Assembly (NCBI GenBank): GCA_023375675.1
Contig: JALQBC010000026.1
Span: 1-64,000, forward strand
From: Cytospora piceicola
Lineage: Eukaryota > Ascomycota > Sordariomycetes > Diaporthales > Cytosporaceae
Reading direction: 5' to 3'
DNA length: 64,000 nt
Under the pieces are notes generated by a model, which did no database searches, was not told where the DNA came from, and saw only the letters and a program-made list of their open reading frames with translations. Positions 1-11,607 of the stretch are shown here, in pieces (the stretch's first letter is position 1; every line of letters starts with the position of its first letter). A program made the translations under genes and the position numbers.

Positions 1-97
<97 letters not shown>

Positions 98-98
98 G

Positions 99-132
<34 letters not shown>

Positions 133-210
133 TAGTAGATAAGTTAGTTAGTAAGTTAGCTAATAAGTAAATTAGCTATTAAGTAAGTAAATAAGTAAGT
201 AAGTAGGTAG

Positions 211-244
<34 letters not shown>

Positions 245-982
245 TAGTAAGTAGGTTAGTTAGTAAGTTAGTTAGTAAGTAAATTAGCTAGTAAGTAAAT
301 TAGCTATTAAGTAAATTAGCTATTAAGTAAGTAAATAAGTAAGTAGGTAGGTAGGTAAGTAAGTAAGTAGGTAGGTAAGTAAGTAAGTAGGTAAGTAAGT
401 TAGTTAATAAGTTAGCTAGTAAGTAAACTCGCTATTAAATAAGTAAATATGTAAGTAGGTAGGTAAGTAGGTAGGTAGGTAAGTAAGTAAGTAGGTAAGT
501 AAGTAAGTTAGTTAGTAAGTTAACTAGTAAGTAAGTAAGTAAGCTAGTAGGTTAGCTAGTAGGTTAGCTAGTAGGGTAACTAGTAGGTTAGCTAGTAAAG
601 TAGCTAGTAATTAAGTAAGTTAGTAAGTAAGTTAATAAGTAAGTAAGTAAATAAGTAGGTAAGTAAGTAAGTAAGTAAGTTAGTTAATAAGTTCGCTAGT
701 AAGTTAGCTAGTAAGTAAATTCGCTACTAAATAAGTAGATAAGTAAGTAGGTATATAAGTAAGTTAGTAAGAAAGTAAGTAAGTTAATAAATAAGTAAGT
801 TAGTAATTAAGTAAGTAAATAAGTAAGTAGGTAGGTAAGTAAGTAAGTAAGTTAGCTAGTAAGTTAGCTATTAAGTAAGTAGATATATAAGTAAATAATT
901 AAACCTTTAAGTAAGTAAGTAAATAAGTAAGTAAGTTAAATAGTAAGTAAGTAAGTAAGTAAATAAGTAAGTAAGTAAGTAG

Positions 983-1025
<43 letters not shown>

Positions 1026-2336
1026 GATAAGTAAGTAGGTAGGTAAGTAAGTAAGTAAGTGGGTAAGTAAGTAAGTTAGCTATTAAGATAGCTACTAAGT
1101 TAGCTAGTAAGTTAGTAAGTTATTTAGTTAATTAGCTAGTATATTAACTACTAAATAAATTAGCTAGTAGGTAAATTAGCTATTAAATACGTAAATATAT
1201 AAGTAAGTAAGTAAGTAAATAAGTAAGTAAGTAAGTATATAAGTAAGTTAGCTAATAAGGTAGTTAGTAAAGTAGCTAGTAAGTTAATTAGTTAATAACG
1301 AAGTTAATAATTTAATAGGTAAGTAAGTAAGTAAGTAAGTACGTAAGTAAATACGTAAGTAAATAAGTAAGTAAATAAGTAAGTTAACTAATAGGTTAGG
1401 TAATAAGTTAGCTAGTAAGTTAGTAAGTAAGTAAGTAAGTAGGTAGGTAAGTAAATAAGTAAGAAAGTAAGTAAGTAAGTAAGTAAGTAGGTAAGTAGGT
1501 AGGTAGATTAGTTAGTAGGTTAACTAGTAAAGTAGTTAGTAAGTTAACTAGTTAATTATTAAGTAAGTTAGTAAATAAATAAATAAGTAAGTAAGAAGGT
1601 AAGTAAGTAAGTAACTAAGTAAGTAAGTAAGTAGATAAGTAAGTAAGTAAGTAGGTAAGTAAGTAAGTAAGGAAGTAGGTAAGTAAGTAAGTAAGTAAGT
1701 AGGTTAGCTAGTAAGTTACTTAGTAAGTTAGCTAGTAAGTTAGCTAGTAAGTAAGTAAGTAGGTTAGCTAGTAAGTTAGCTAGTTAGTTAGCTAGCTAAT
1801 TATAAAGTAAGTAAGTAAGTAAGTAAGTAAGTAGCTAAGTAAGTTAGTTAGTAAGTTAGTTAGTAAGTTAGCTAGTAAGTAAATTCGTTATTAAATAAGT
1901 AAGTAAGTAAGTAAGTAGGTTAGTAAGTTAGCTAGTAAGTAAATTCGCTATTAAATAAGTAAATAAGTAAGTAAGTAAGTAAATAAGTAGGGAAGTAAGT
2001 AATTAAGAAAGTAAGTAAGTTAGTAAGGTAGCTAGTAAGTAAATTCGCTATTAAATAAGTAAGTAAGTAGGTAAGTAAGTAAGTAGGTTAGCTAGTAAAT
2101 TAGCTATTAAATTAACTAGTAAGTAAGTAAATACGTAAGTAAGTAAGTAAGTAAGTGGGTAACTAAGTAAATAGGTAAATAAGTAGGTTAGCTAATAAAT
2201 TAGCTATTAAAGTAGCTAGTAAGCTAGTTACTTAGTTATAAAGTAATTAAGTTACTACGTAAGTAAGTTAGTAAGTAAGTAAGTAAATATATAAATTAGC
2301 TAATAAAGTAGTTAGTTATAAAGTAAATAAATAAAT
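1..2336. repeat. (AAGT)n tetranucleotide tract with degenerate interior
   Basis: The window opens in an almost pure AAGT microsatellite. Over about 2.3 kb it decays into variants (AGGT, TTAGT, TAGCT, AAAT) while keeping the 4-bp rhythm. No gene is visible. The tract runs off the left edge, so its full length is unknown. It is not a telomere repeat (no TTAGGG). The complementary motif (ACTT) dominates the other side of the hairpin at 2341-2422, so the tract forms the long arm of a huge, unequal inverted repeat. Confidence 0.95.
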
Positions 2337-2340
2337 ATTT

Positions 2341-2422
2341 CGCCGCTTAAGGCTATAGAGGAGACGATAGAGTAACGCCCGAAGGGCGTTACTCTATCGG
2401 ATCCGGAGCAGCCTAAGCGGCG
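2341..2422. repeat. GC-rich hairpin (inverted repeat) between AAGT and ACTT tracts
   Basis: The inner stem is perfect: 16-bp arms at 2365-2380 and 2384-2399 around a 3-nt GAA loop. An outer stem pairs 2341-2353 (CGCCGCTTAAGGC) with 2411-2422 (GCCTAAGCGGCG), with one bulged A. It is GC-rich in otherwise AT-rich DNA and sits where the microsatellite switches strand. It could be a terminus of a foldback element, a breakpoint scar or a replication-slippage product. Function unknown. Confidence 0.85.
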
Positions 2423-2504
2423 TATCTAACTATCTAACTAAATAGCTATTAAATTTCCGATCCTTTCTAACGGAAGGCCTTCTCGGCAGGCGGTCTTACC
2501 GCCG

Positions 2505-2631
2505 TTCCTTAGTTTACTTATTTACTTACTAAGTAGCTAATTTACCTATTAGCTTATCTACTTATTAGCTTATTTATTAGCTAACCTACTAACTACTTTA
2601 TTAGCTAATATACTAGTTAACTAACTAACTA

Positions 2632-2683
<52 letters not shown>

Positions 2684-2684
2684 T

Positions 2685-2719
<35 letters not shown>

Positions 2720-2720
2720 C

Positions 2721-2755
<35 letters not shown>

Positions 2756-2790
2756 CCTTACTTACTTACTTACTTACTTACTTATTAACT
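2505..2790. repeat. (ACTT)n tract, inverted counterpart of the AAGT tract
   Basis: Repeated CTTA/ACTT units, densest at 2630-2780. This is the reverse complement of the motif at 1-2336. Between it and the central hairpin lies a short stretch (2455-2504) with smaller hairpins, including GGCGGT-CTT-ACCGCC at about 2490-2504. Confidence 0.9.
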
Positions 2791-3229
2791 TAATCCGAAT
2801 CTAAAGGCTTATATAAGCCTTCGGTAAAGAAAAAGGAAGGGAAAGGCTAGGGTTCGGGTTAAGAACTTTAAGCACTTACAGAATTAAAACTATTAGCTTT
2901 AATAGTAAGCCTACCTTAAGGGCTACGATTTAATTAAATGCACCGTTTAATAGCCCTTTTTCTACAGATTCAGATTTAAGTAACTACTTTTTAATCGGAT
3001 TAAAACTCGAGCGTATATCTTAGTTCGAACCTAATTATAAGCCTTATTATAAGTCCGACCTTATTTAGGCCTTAAAGTAACTATATGTCTTCCGGCAGGT
3101 ATTAAAAGGTCTTATAATCTTTAGTTCTCTTAGCCGTTCGACGGCTAAAATTACTGCTTTTTATAGCTAATCAGATCCCTTAGACGGGTGCTGTAGCGAA
3201 TCAGTATAATTATAATTTAGAGCTAATCA
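2791..3229. other. AT-rich, RIP-affected DNA without a gene
   Basis: AT-rich, with few CpA/TpG dinucleotides and TAA/TAG/TTA/CTA everywhere. No open frame of useful length on either strand. Probably decayed repeat DNA continuous with the flanking tracts. Confidence 0.6.
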
Positions 3230-3424
3230 GAATTAGAAACAGGTAGTATAAATCTTAAGGGTAATAATTTTTCTATATGCTCGCCCGCCTTGTAAAATAA
3301 ACATCAACCTTCCTAACGGAAGGCATTAGAATTAAAAACAGGTAGTATAAATCTTAAAGGCATAACTTTCTATATACTCGCCCGCCTTATAAAACAAACA
3401 ACAACCTTCTTAACGGAAGGCATA
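3230..3424. repeat. 99-bp tandem duplication with CCTTCC-TAAC-GGAAGG hairpins
   Basis: Two copies offset by 99 bp start at 3231 and 3330. Both share the AACAGGTAGTATAAATCTTA block, a CTCGCCCGCCTT block, and a closing small inverted repeat (3308-3323 perfect; 3405-3420 with one mismatch). A third copy of the hairpin motif lies at 2462-2477. Differences between copies are mostly C/T and G/A transitions, as expected after RIP. Confidence 0.8.
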
Positions 3425-4233
3425 TATTTTCGATTCCATTCTTCTTCAATTTTCTTCACAATTGAGGCACGGACCGGTGTTCTTAATGTGTCTACGTCTG
3501 TGGGCAATCAGGGGAGCTCTTCGATGTCTGGTTTGTGATATGGGCCCCGACAAGAATGGGTGGAAGAGTCCAATCACTATAAATAACGGTGAACGGACAG
3601 TGGCCAATTGAACGGCACAGATTTTACTGCAGGACTTTCGATATGCCAAGCCGATAACTGGAGGCAAACCCGGTCAGCAATCTGCCTTCAAATCTCGGCC
3701 CAAGCTTTTGTCGGTTCTATGTATGACTGCAGCGGGGCCGAGACCCAACAGATACAGCATCAATAGGAATGGCTTGTGAGGCTTGAGACCCAAGCTTCCG
3801 GTTGTAGAGTTTGGTGCTATTCCAGTTCCCCTGCGCTTGCATGTACATAGCTACTCCGAAACGCGGACGGCCGAGATGGTGTCAGCCGGAGCGGTTTCGA
3901 CGTGCTCTGGCGTGCTCTGGCGTGCTCAAATGATCCGCACAACTGTACGTAGACGTGGGGGGAGGGGGTCCTTGTACATATGCACAATATCGTAGGCATA
4001 ATCTACTGACGAGGAAATCTGCATCAAGTACGCAGTACGATAGCAAAGATGTTCCCGGCCGGAAATACTTGACATCTGGAGATGGTGTGGTGTGCTTGTA
4101 CTCATGGATGCCAGCCGACATAGATAAGACTGCTCCTGGCTACATATGTACCTCGACCTATATTAGTTCGATTGTCTCGAGAAACACCTTGAAAGTCAAC
4201 TTCAGCATCCCACAAACACCAGAAGAAGAAATA
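3425..4233. other. Intergenic region upstream of the BVMO gene
   Basis: Base composition returns to normal just after 3430. No convincing gene. A TATAAATA-like element lies at about 3578-3585. A 10-bp direct repeat (CGTGCTCTGG, about 2.7 copies) lies at about 3901-3927. Short ORFs here overlap on both strands and resemble no family. The frame of the next gene is open from 3955, but that stretch looks like 5' leader. Confidence 0.5.
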
Positions 4234-6156
4234 ATGGCAGCCGTAGCTATGGATGTCAACAACGTGCGGGGCAACACTGTCAACAATCCCAACAATGGCA
4301 AATTTGATATCGCGACAACCGACGGCACTCCCAGTCAGCACAACGACGGATCGATTACCAAGACGCTGCCAATCAACGGGAATGGAGAATATCCAAAATC
4401 TCGAGTCAGCTTGATCGATCGATTTGTGGATGAACCTCGAAAGCTTAGGGTGGTGGTCATTGGTGGTGGTCTGGCTGGCATTTTGGCAGGATGTCTTCTG
4501 CCAGAAAAGGTCCCTGGAATCGAGCTTGTCATTTATGAGAAGAACCCTGACTTTGTAAGTTGGACAAGACTTTTGCCTACCATGCAAATTATTTACTAAC
4601 AGCTTGTTGATTAGGGTGGGACGTGGTACGAGAATGTCTATCCAGGCGTCCGCTGCGACATTCCATCACATGTCTATCAGTCCACGTTCAGTCCCAAGAC
4701 AGATTGGTCTGACGAATTTGCTCCCGGCGCCGAAATCCGAGACTACTGGCAGTCGGTTGCACGAAAGTTCAACGTCTATCAATTCGCGAAGTTTAACCAT
4801 CGAGTGGATGAGGCGAACTGGGATGCTGTGGCCGGAATCTGGAAACTGAACATCACCGACCTCAGTACCAGTGGCGTCATCCAGGAGAAGGCAGATGTTG
4901 TTATAAGCTGTATCGGAAGATTCAACTCATGGAGGCTACCCAACTATCCCGGCATGTCGGAGTACAAGGGCGTCCTGCGGCATGCGTCTCACTGGGACCC
5001 AGACTTCGATCCAACGGGCAAGCGGGTTGCTGTGATTGGCAACGGCGCCAGTGGCATTCAGCTTGTCGCCAATATCCAGCCAAGTGTTTCAAGACTTGAC
5101 CACTATGCCAGGAGCAAGACATGGATAGCAGCATCTTGGGCCGGTGACGAGAGAACACTGGGGCCACAGCCCATCCCGGATGAGAAGAAGAAGGCACTTG
5201 AGGATCCTCAAGTGTACTTGGAATTCCGGAAGAGAATGGAGGATAAATACTGGAGACGGTTTAGTACCTTCCTCAAGGGTGAGGCCAACGACAATGTTCG
5301 GCAGTTCTTCACTGAAACGATGAAAGCACGGCTCTCCAGGAAGCCGGAACTGTTGGACAATCTCATACCCGACTTCTCTCCCAACTGCCGCCGTCTGACG
5401 CCTGGCCCTGGATACCTCGAGGCCATTCAGGAGGATAACGTGGACTTCATCCGCCAGCCCATCAGGAGATTCACCGAGACGGGCATCGAGTCTGTGGATG
5501 GGGTTCATCGCGAGGTGGATGCCGTCTTCTGTGCAACAGGCGCAAACGGGGATATGGTCCCGCCTTTTCCTATCCACGCCCACGGCCGCGAGCTTGCGTC
5601 CCTATGGCACCCAGATGGCGAACACGGGTTTCCATACACTTATCTAGGAGCAGCGACACCGGACTTTCCTAATCTCCTGTTTGTTCACGGTCCCCACTCG
5701 ACAGGCCCCAGCGGCACAGTTCCACATAGTGTCGAGGTGCAGCTCGCTTATTACTCGAAGATCCTCAGGAAGATGTCCCGCGAGGGAATCAAGACTATGG
5801 TGCCCAAGAAGAAGGCCGCTGACGATTTTGTCGAGTACTGCGATGCCTTCTTCGCCAAAACTGTTTTGGCTGATGGGTGCAGCTCCTGGTATAATGGTGG
5901 GCGACCAGGGGGTAGGATTCATGGCCTTTGGCCCGGTAGCTCGAACCATATCACTTTGATCAGGCGAGAACCGAGATGGGAGGATTGGGAATATGAGTAC
6001 CTTGACGAGAGCCAGGGGAACAGTCTGCTGTGGTACTTTGGCAACGGGGGAACGAAGGCTGAACAAGACCCTGAATCCGACATGACCAGCTATTTGAAAT
6101 TGCCCCAGGACATTGATTTGAAGGACATACATGAGTCTTGGTGGGAACTGCCCTAG
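4234..6156 (+). CDS. Flavin-containing monooxygenase, type I Baeyer-Villiger-like
   Basis: Two exons (4234-4554, 4615-6156) joined across a 60-bp intron with GTAAGT donor and CTAAC branch site; predicted 620 aa. Likely role: NADPH- and FAD-dependent oxygenation of a ketone to an ester or lactone, or a related oxidation; substrate unknown. The FAD-binding GGGLAG is at residues 77-82, GGTWYENVYPG follows the splice from residue 108, and the NADPH-binding GNGASG is at 249-254. Between them, YKGVLRHASHWD (224-235) fits the Baeyer-Villiger fingerprint FxGxxxHxxxW[PD], with Tyr for Phe. The start at 4234 was chosen for its position about 70 residues before the Rossmann fold; the frame is open further upstream, so a longer form is not excluded. 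The preceding sequence is AT-rich repeat; the next gene is a transporter-like gene on the same strand. Confidence 0.9.
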
Positions 6157-6837
6157 ATCTCGGGAGACTCGAGTATGCAGACAGATAGCCACGGCTGGAA
6201 AGGTTGACAACGGAGGTCAGCTCACATGCAGCTGTCCCTCCCCAGGTCACCCGAACCGCACTTGATCCAGGTCGAAGGAATTGGACATAATCTGTGCCTT
6301 TATTTACTTGCAGCCCTACGGCAGTCTCTTGTAGTGATCTTGGCCTAGCTTCAAAATTCGAATGCTTGCTGTCCTACGTAGGTCGAGTATTACAATATAT
6401 TCTTCTCCCTGGACCCAAGCTCACGGCATTGTTGGATTATCACGTATTGGAGGCTGGATAATTCGTCAGATCACAGTGGAGTTTACAACTTGCATATCTA
6501 GGCGAAACGACTAGTCTTCGAAAAGCCGCCATATCACCCCCTCACGCCAATGGCGTGCTTGTCTCGGCAGGTGTTGTAATACTCCTGTTGATAGGCTGTA
6601 GGTAGGGGTATAGGCCAATTAAGAATGCGTTTTGCGATTAGGTTTCGCTTCGGCACCGAGCATGTCACGCAGCGAGTCTTCTGTCCAAAGCTGATGGCCA
6701 TATGAAACCAGTCACCCCTCAGGCTCCTTAAAGCTCAGCTCCTGCCTCGGCTTCGGGTGATCGAGACTGCCACGGGATCTCAGCTTATCAGCACTACTCA
6801 ACCTTGGAGATCATCGCTGTGTGTCTCGACGTTAACC
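6157..6837. other. Intergenic region between BVMO and UNC93-like genes
   Basis: About 680 bp of ordinary composition holding the 3' end of the first gene and the promoter of the second. No further gene or RNA was recognised. Confidence 0.5.
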
Positions 6838-8732
6838 ATGGCTTCACCGACAAAGACATTGCCGCCTGATACTTCTGAAGTTGAGGATCATCAATCTCCA
6901 GGTATGAGAGCGAGCACCCAGGCAACAACAGCCACACAGTATCTAACGAGAAGAAGAATACAAAGTAAACTGGTATCGTTCGACATTTTACAATATCACG
7001 ATACTCGGTCTTTGCAATTTCGCTGCCCCAGGTATATGGAACGCCATGAACTCTCTGGGCGCAGGCGGAACAGCCAGTCCTTCACTCACAAACGCGGCAA
7101 ATGCTTTGACCTTCTGTTTGATGGTCATTTCATGTTACCTTTCCAGTGCTTTGGTGCACTACATTGGGATAAAGGGTGCTCTAGCCTTTGGAACGTGAGT
7201 ACATATTCAGACCATTGCGTGGCTACTCCAGCCCGCAGTTGAGTTACCCTACAAAGTATTGGACCAGAAGGGAATATAATTACTGATCTATGATTGTGTG
7301 TCTCAACTACAGTATCGGCTATGCCCCTTACGCTGCTGGTCTCTACATGAATAGCAGATATGGCACGCAGTGGCTTGAACTCCTCGGAGCGGCTCTTTGC
7401 GGAATATCTGCTGGTGTCTTTTGGATGGCCGAAACAGCGATTGCTATTGCATACCCAGAGCCGTGGAACAAGGGAAAGGCTCTGGGATATTGGTTGACAT
7501 TCCGGGTCTCAGGTCAAATTATCGGAGGTGCGGTCAACCTCGGCCTAAACGCGAAAGCAAACACTGCTGGCAAAGTATCATATACTGTTTATATTCTCTT
7601 CATTGCTATACAGGCTGCCGGTCCACTCGTTGCTCTTTTTCTTAATAGGCCCAGTAAGGTCCAGAGGAAAGATGGAAAAAGTGTCAGCTTGGAAATTCTC
7701 CAGAACCCTTGGAACGAAATGAAGGAAACCGCAAGACTATTCTGTACAAAGGAATTCCTCTCGCTGGTACTGTTCATCGGTCAAGCTGTTTTTGCAGAAG
7801 CAGTCTTCTTCACATACCTATCTCGTAAGTGAGCCAGGAACCCAACCTTCATCACTGACGGTGTCATGGCCACATAGATGCTTGCGTTGAACCCAATCAG
7901 GTCGAACACCCCCTGAGGTGGCTGTTATATGATGATTAGGGCAATACTGACGAGTCCATGTTTTTGACAGTCTGGTTCAGTGTCCGTACGAGAGCACTGG
8001 GCTCTTTTCTAGGTGGCATAACGGCCATTATATCAGGAAACATACTCGGCGTAAGTAACACTTTGTACATCACCCGAAACCTTGGAACTCGAAGTTCAAG
8101 CCTTAAAGCCTTCGTCCTGCTGACTGAACCCGTCGAAGTACTGGATTGACCAGACTAGCGTACCCTTGAAGCGTCGAGTTCGTCTTGGATTTGCGGTGAT
8201 CGTCATCCTCCAGGGAGCATGGTGGACTTGGGCCACAATCATGGTTGCTAGATTCAGCCGAACTCATCCCACATACGATTGGTCGGACGGTGACTTCGGT
8301 CAAGGTTTTGGTGTCTTCGTTTTGTTGACAGTGGGCTTTCAATTGAACTACCTCTACCTGTGAGTAACAATTCGACCGTAGCTCGCGGCCGAATGAATTA
8401 AATACCACCCATCATAATGAACAGCATCTAACATACAGATTCCAATAATTAGGTATTTCGCCATACAGAACCTGGCTGGCAGCGATGAGCCTCAGATCAT
8501 CCGATACGCTGCTCTCTTGCGAGGAACGGAGTCCGCATGGCAAGCTCTTAGCTATGGCTTGGAGTCTCTAACTGTTATTGCAGAACACGGTGGTGTGTAC
8601 ATGAACTTCGGCTTGTGGGCCATAGCCATTGTCCCTGCTTGGACAGTCTTGAGGCACATTGGCGAGACCACAACCTCACCCGGTGAATCCGATACAACAG
8701 ACAATGCAGAAGTATCCGGAGCCAAGGCTTAA
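6838..8732 (+). CDS. UNC93-like (DUF895) multi-pass membrane protein, MFS fold
   Basis: Six exons: 6838-6901, 6966-7194, 7313-7824, 7971-8050, 8154-8359, 8453-8732; 456 aa, normal for fungal UNC93-like proteins. All phases close correctly. Conserved blocks: NWYRSTFYN and LGLCNFAAPGIWNAMNSLG in the first membrane region, GYAPYAAGLYMNSRYGT after intron 2, the GISAGVFWMAEAAI-type helix (here GVFWMAETAIAIAYPEPWNK), WFSVRTRALGSFL after intron 3, LQGAWWTW and PTYDW in exon 5, and RGTESAWQALSYGLES near the C-terminus. The start lies in a good context (ACCATGG). Intron 1 ends in a less common AAG acceptor (6963-6965), the weakest part of the model. Family members are putative transporters or ion-channel regulators; the cargo is unknown. 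The gene is downstream of the BVMO on the same strand, so it could export or import that pathway's compound (inference). Confidence 0.88.
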
Positions 8733-9278
8733 CCAAACAGAGACGTAATTGCATACATACAATTTACAGCTTGAAGTGGGGCCTCGGAAGATGGTAGATT
8801 GGTCATTACTAGGGGGGCATATGTAGGCGGTTTGAGTAAGCATTGATACCAAACATCGGATACATATGCATGTCGTATGGTCAATGAGACATCAGCTGTA
8901 TTTCCTTGTCGTGGTGCTCTTGATATTTCTATCTTTACCACAAACAGGAGAGAAGCAAGAGTCACTTGCCCGAATTATCTGAAGCCATCCAAGAGCCGTG
9001 ATTATCAATTACCTCCAGCCCCATGCTGCACTGGCTTCCACAACTCCATGCTTATTAGCTGTACAGTGATGGTACGATGACCACAATCAATGAAGAGCGT
9101 TGGTTCGCCCTTCATTTGTTTTCTCCGTTGCGATTTATGGCCCAAACTTGTAATCCTTGGTTGCAGCGACTTGGGCCGGCTTGATTATTCCCCTTGATGT
9201 TCGAAGTGCCCAAGTGGGCAGCAGGTATTCTATTTGAGTAAGACTATACGGACTATCCTTTGTGGCTCATCTATCCCA
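8733..9278. other. Convergent 3' intergenic region
   Basis: About 545 bp between the ends of two converging genes. Short ORFs on both strands are overlapping shadows with no family resemblance. No RNA gene seen. Confidence 0.5.
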
Positions 9279-10805
9279 TCACGCACCGTCCAACCGAACA
9301 ATAAGCTTCCCGCCGCTGATATCCCCTCTCCTCATCTTGTCTAGACCGGTGTTCACATTTTCGAGACCTTCCTCGATATCGATGATCTCTGGGGGCGAGA
9401 CTAGGCCTTGATCAAGCAGCCTTTCCAGCCATGTGACCAATGCATTTCCAACAGCAGGCACCTCATGGAACAATTTGATCGGCACAGAATGCAAAACAGC
9501 CCCGTCAGCGGCAGTCTGCTTAGGCAAGCCAGTCAAACCTATGAGATGAGCAGACGATGACGGGGACGTGCGAGGAGTGGCAGGTGGGGAAGGCGGTTCC
9601 GAGCCCGTAGACCTGCTCTTGTTGGTCAAAGCCTCAAGAAGCTTCGCAGCAGTGTCCTTGCCACGCGTGTCGATTCCAAACCTCAACTCATCCCGGACAT
9701 TAGCCCTGAGGATGTCGATAGCCCGTTGCGGATCATGACTATCGATCAAGAGATCTGGACGAATAGACTTGTGATTCGATAATCGTAGGCCATGTTTGGC
9801 ACTGTCTACGATTGTCGCAACCTTCAGACCAGCAAGTCTGGCGAGCTGCACGGTTAGATTCGCCGAAGTTGCTGAGCCTGTGGGAGAGAAGACTATGTTA
9901 ATATTCTCTAGTCACAGTAGGTAGACATGGGAAATTTTAGGGGAGACATAGCACTCACCTCCCCAGACAGCGATCCAGTCACCTGGTTTTGCACGTTCAT
10001 GCTCCGAGATGCCGCTCAGGGATTCAGCACGAACATCCTCTGGGATCGAATCCGCATCTATCGATTTGATGATCTTCAGGAGATCAGGGCCGTTCGTCAC
10101 ATCGCTGAAGTCGACGCCCATACAAACGCCCAACGCCAGGGACGCGGCCACAAAAGCTACGCCAAGTGTCGAGCCTTCTTCGTAGGATAGGCTGGGAGGT
10201 AGACGGACGGCATTATAGTCGAAAGTGACGACGAATTCCTGATACGCAGCTTTCCGAGGGTCACGATAATCCGTGGAAATAGCGATAACCTATATTCATG
10301 CACACGTAAGACACCAAGCATCACGTCAATATATGGGCAAGAGTGAGCCCTTACCCGGTCTCCGACTTGAAAGCGCGAGGAAGTGCCCAAAGTCTGACAG
10401 ATATCTCCTGAAAGCTCCCTACCAGATATATATGGTAGTTCCGGGATTGCAAAGTTGAAATCGCTGGGGAAGCATCTGGTCAGCTTGCTCAATGCAAACG
10501 AAGGCATGTGTCTGGTGTTTATCCTGTGCTTACGGTGCCTTCCAGTCTATTGGGTTCAATCCTATGGCGCGGGTCCTGACCAGGACTTCAGACTCAATCT
10601 GGAGCTCTGGGACAGGATAATCTTCCACGAGCTTATATGGCTGCTTGGGTCCGTACAACAGCAGGATGTTCTGCGTCTTGGGAACTGGGACTGGTGTCAT
10701 TGTTTCGGGAATGGGAGTGATAGTGTCGATCGGTTTCGTGTTGCCGTGGGCTGTGGTCTTTCTCTTCTTCCTAGACAGTTTGCGAAGTACTGCCCAGCCA
10801 TCCAT
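9279..10805 (-). CDS. ToxD-like medium-chain dehydrogenase / enoyl reductase
   Basis: Four exons on the minus strand (10805-10534, 10475-10355, 10289-9959, 9877-9279) with introns of 58, 65 and 81 bp; 440 aa. The substrate-binding GroES-like part includes NPIDWKAP, GRELSGDICQ and FQVGDRVIAIS; the segment RLPPSLSYEEGSTLGVAFVAASLALG and the cofactor-binding VWGGSATSANLTVQLARL (from about residue 240) are typical of zinc-independent MDR enoyl reductases (ToxD/LovC group). Such enzymes reduce enoyl or similar double bonds with NADPH. First ATG in frame is 10805 (GACCATGG context); an ATG at 10700 would give 405 aa and fits family length better. Oddities: a basic N-terminal extension and a Pro/Ser/Thr-rich insertion at about residues 326-351. 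It is named for fold, not for a toxin pathway; no polyketide synthase is nearby. Confidence 0.87.
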
Positions 10806-11607
10806 GGTCGAAATAGGCTGTGTAGGGAGTCTTTTGTGAATAACCAAGGGCTTTTAGGTGTGTTTGGTCAGCTGGAACTTTTTCCCCCCTCCATTTATTG
10901 CGGATGAATCCTTTCCCCACAAGAAGTAATCCAGTACATGCATATTTTGTAATCAAGGATGCAGAGCGATAGAAGGGAGAATCGTATGCACCGATCCGAG
11001 ATAACATTCGCGTCCGAAGACGGCCAGGAGACGTTACCGACGGCAGCTGATGCAATCATGCAACCGCCGAAACTGGGGCTCGAGTATGGCGCAAATGTCC
11101 TGCAGTTTTCATCATTCGTTAGCTTTTCCCCCTGCCATGCTGCCATGCACTTGGCTCTTCGCAGGATCGCCGAGCAGTCGGGAAAATGCGTGAGATAACG
11201 AAGACTATTACTGGAGCAAACACATAAGCTTTGAGGGGAGAATACAAGGGGTGTAATCCCATAGATTTGCATAAATCTCTCTCCTGTTGGTTCGAGCTGG
11301 TTGCATCATCGAGGGGTATGCCAGCGTGCACCATCCGGATTGCGATGGCGCAATTGTCCGTAGAATGGCACTGCCCTGTTCGGCACAATGGCGACTTCCG
11401 ACTCGACAGACCGGTCATACTTTCAAGAACACATCCGTATTGGATTAATAATTGAGGCCGTAGAGTAGCATTACTATGGTTGGTATCCTTCTTACGAACT
11501 TCAGGGCTCTCTCAGATTGGACTACGACCCGACGACGGCCTGTATCAGCGACAACATTATTATTGTATTAGCAATCAACAATCAACGATCAACAATCTAC
11601 AGGGCTC
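10806..11607. other. Divergent promoter region
   Basis: About 800 bp between the 5' ends of the enoyl reductase (minus) and the FMN monooxygenase (plus), presumably carrying both promoters. No gene or RNA recognised; short ORFs overlap each other on both strands. Confidence 0.5.

Noticed and set aside
3955..4233. In-frame upstream extension of the BVMO gene
   Set aside because: The frame is open, but the translated stretch is low in protein-like character and the Rossmann fold already sits about 70 residues after the ATG at 4234. Left as leader sequence.
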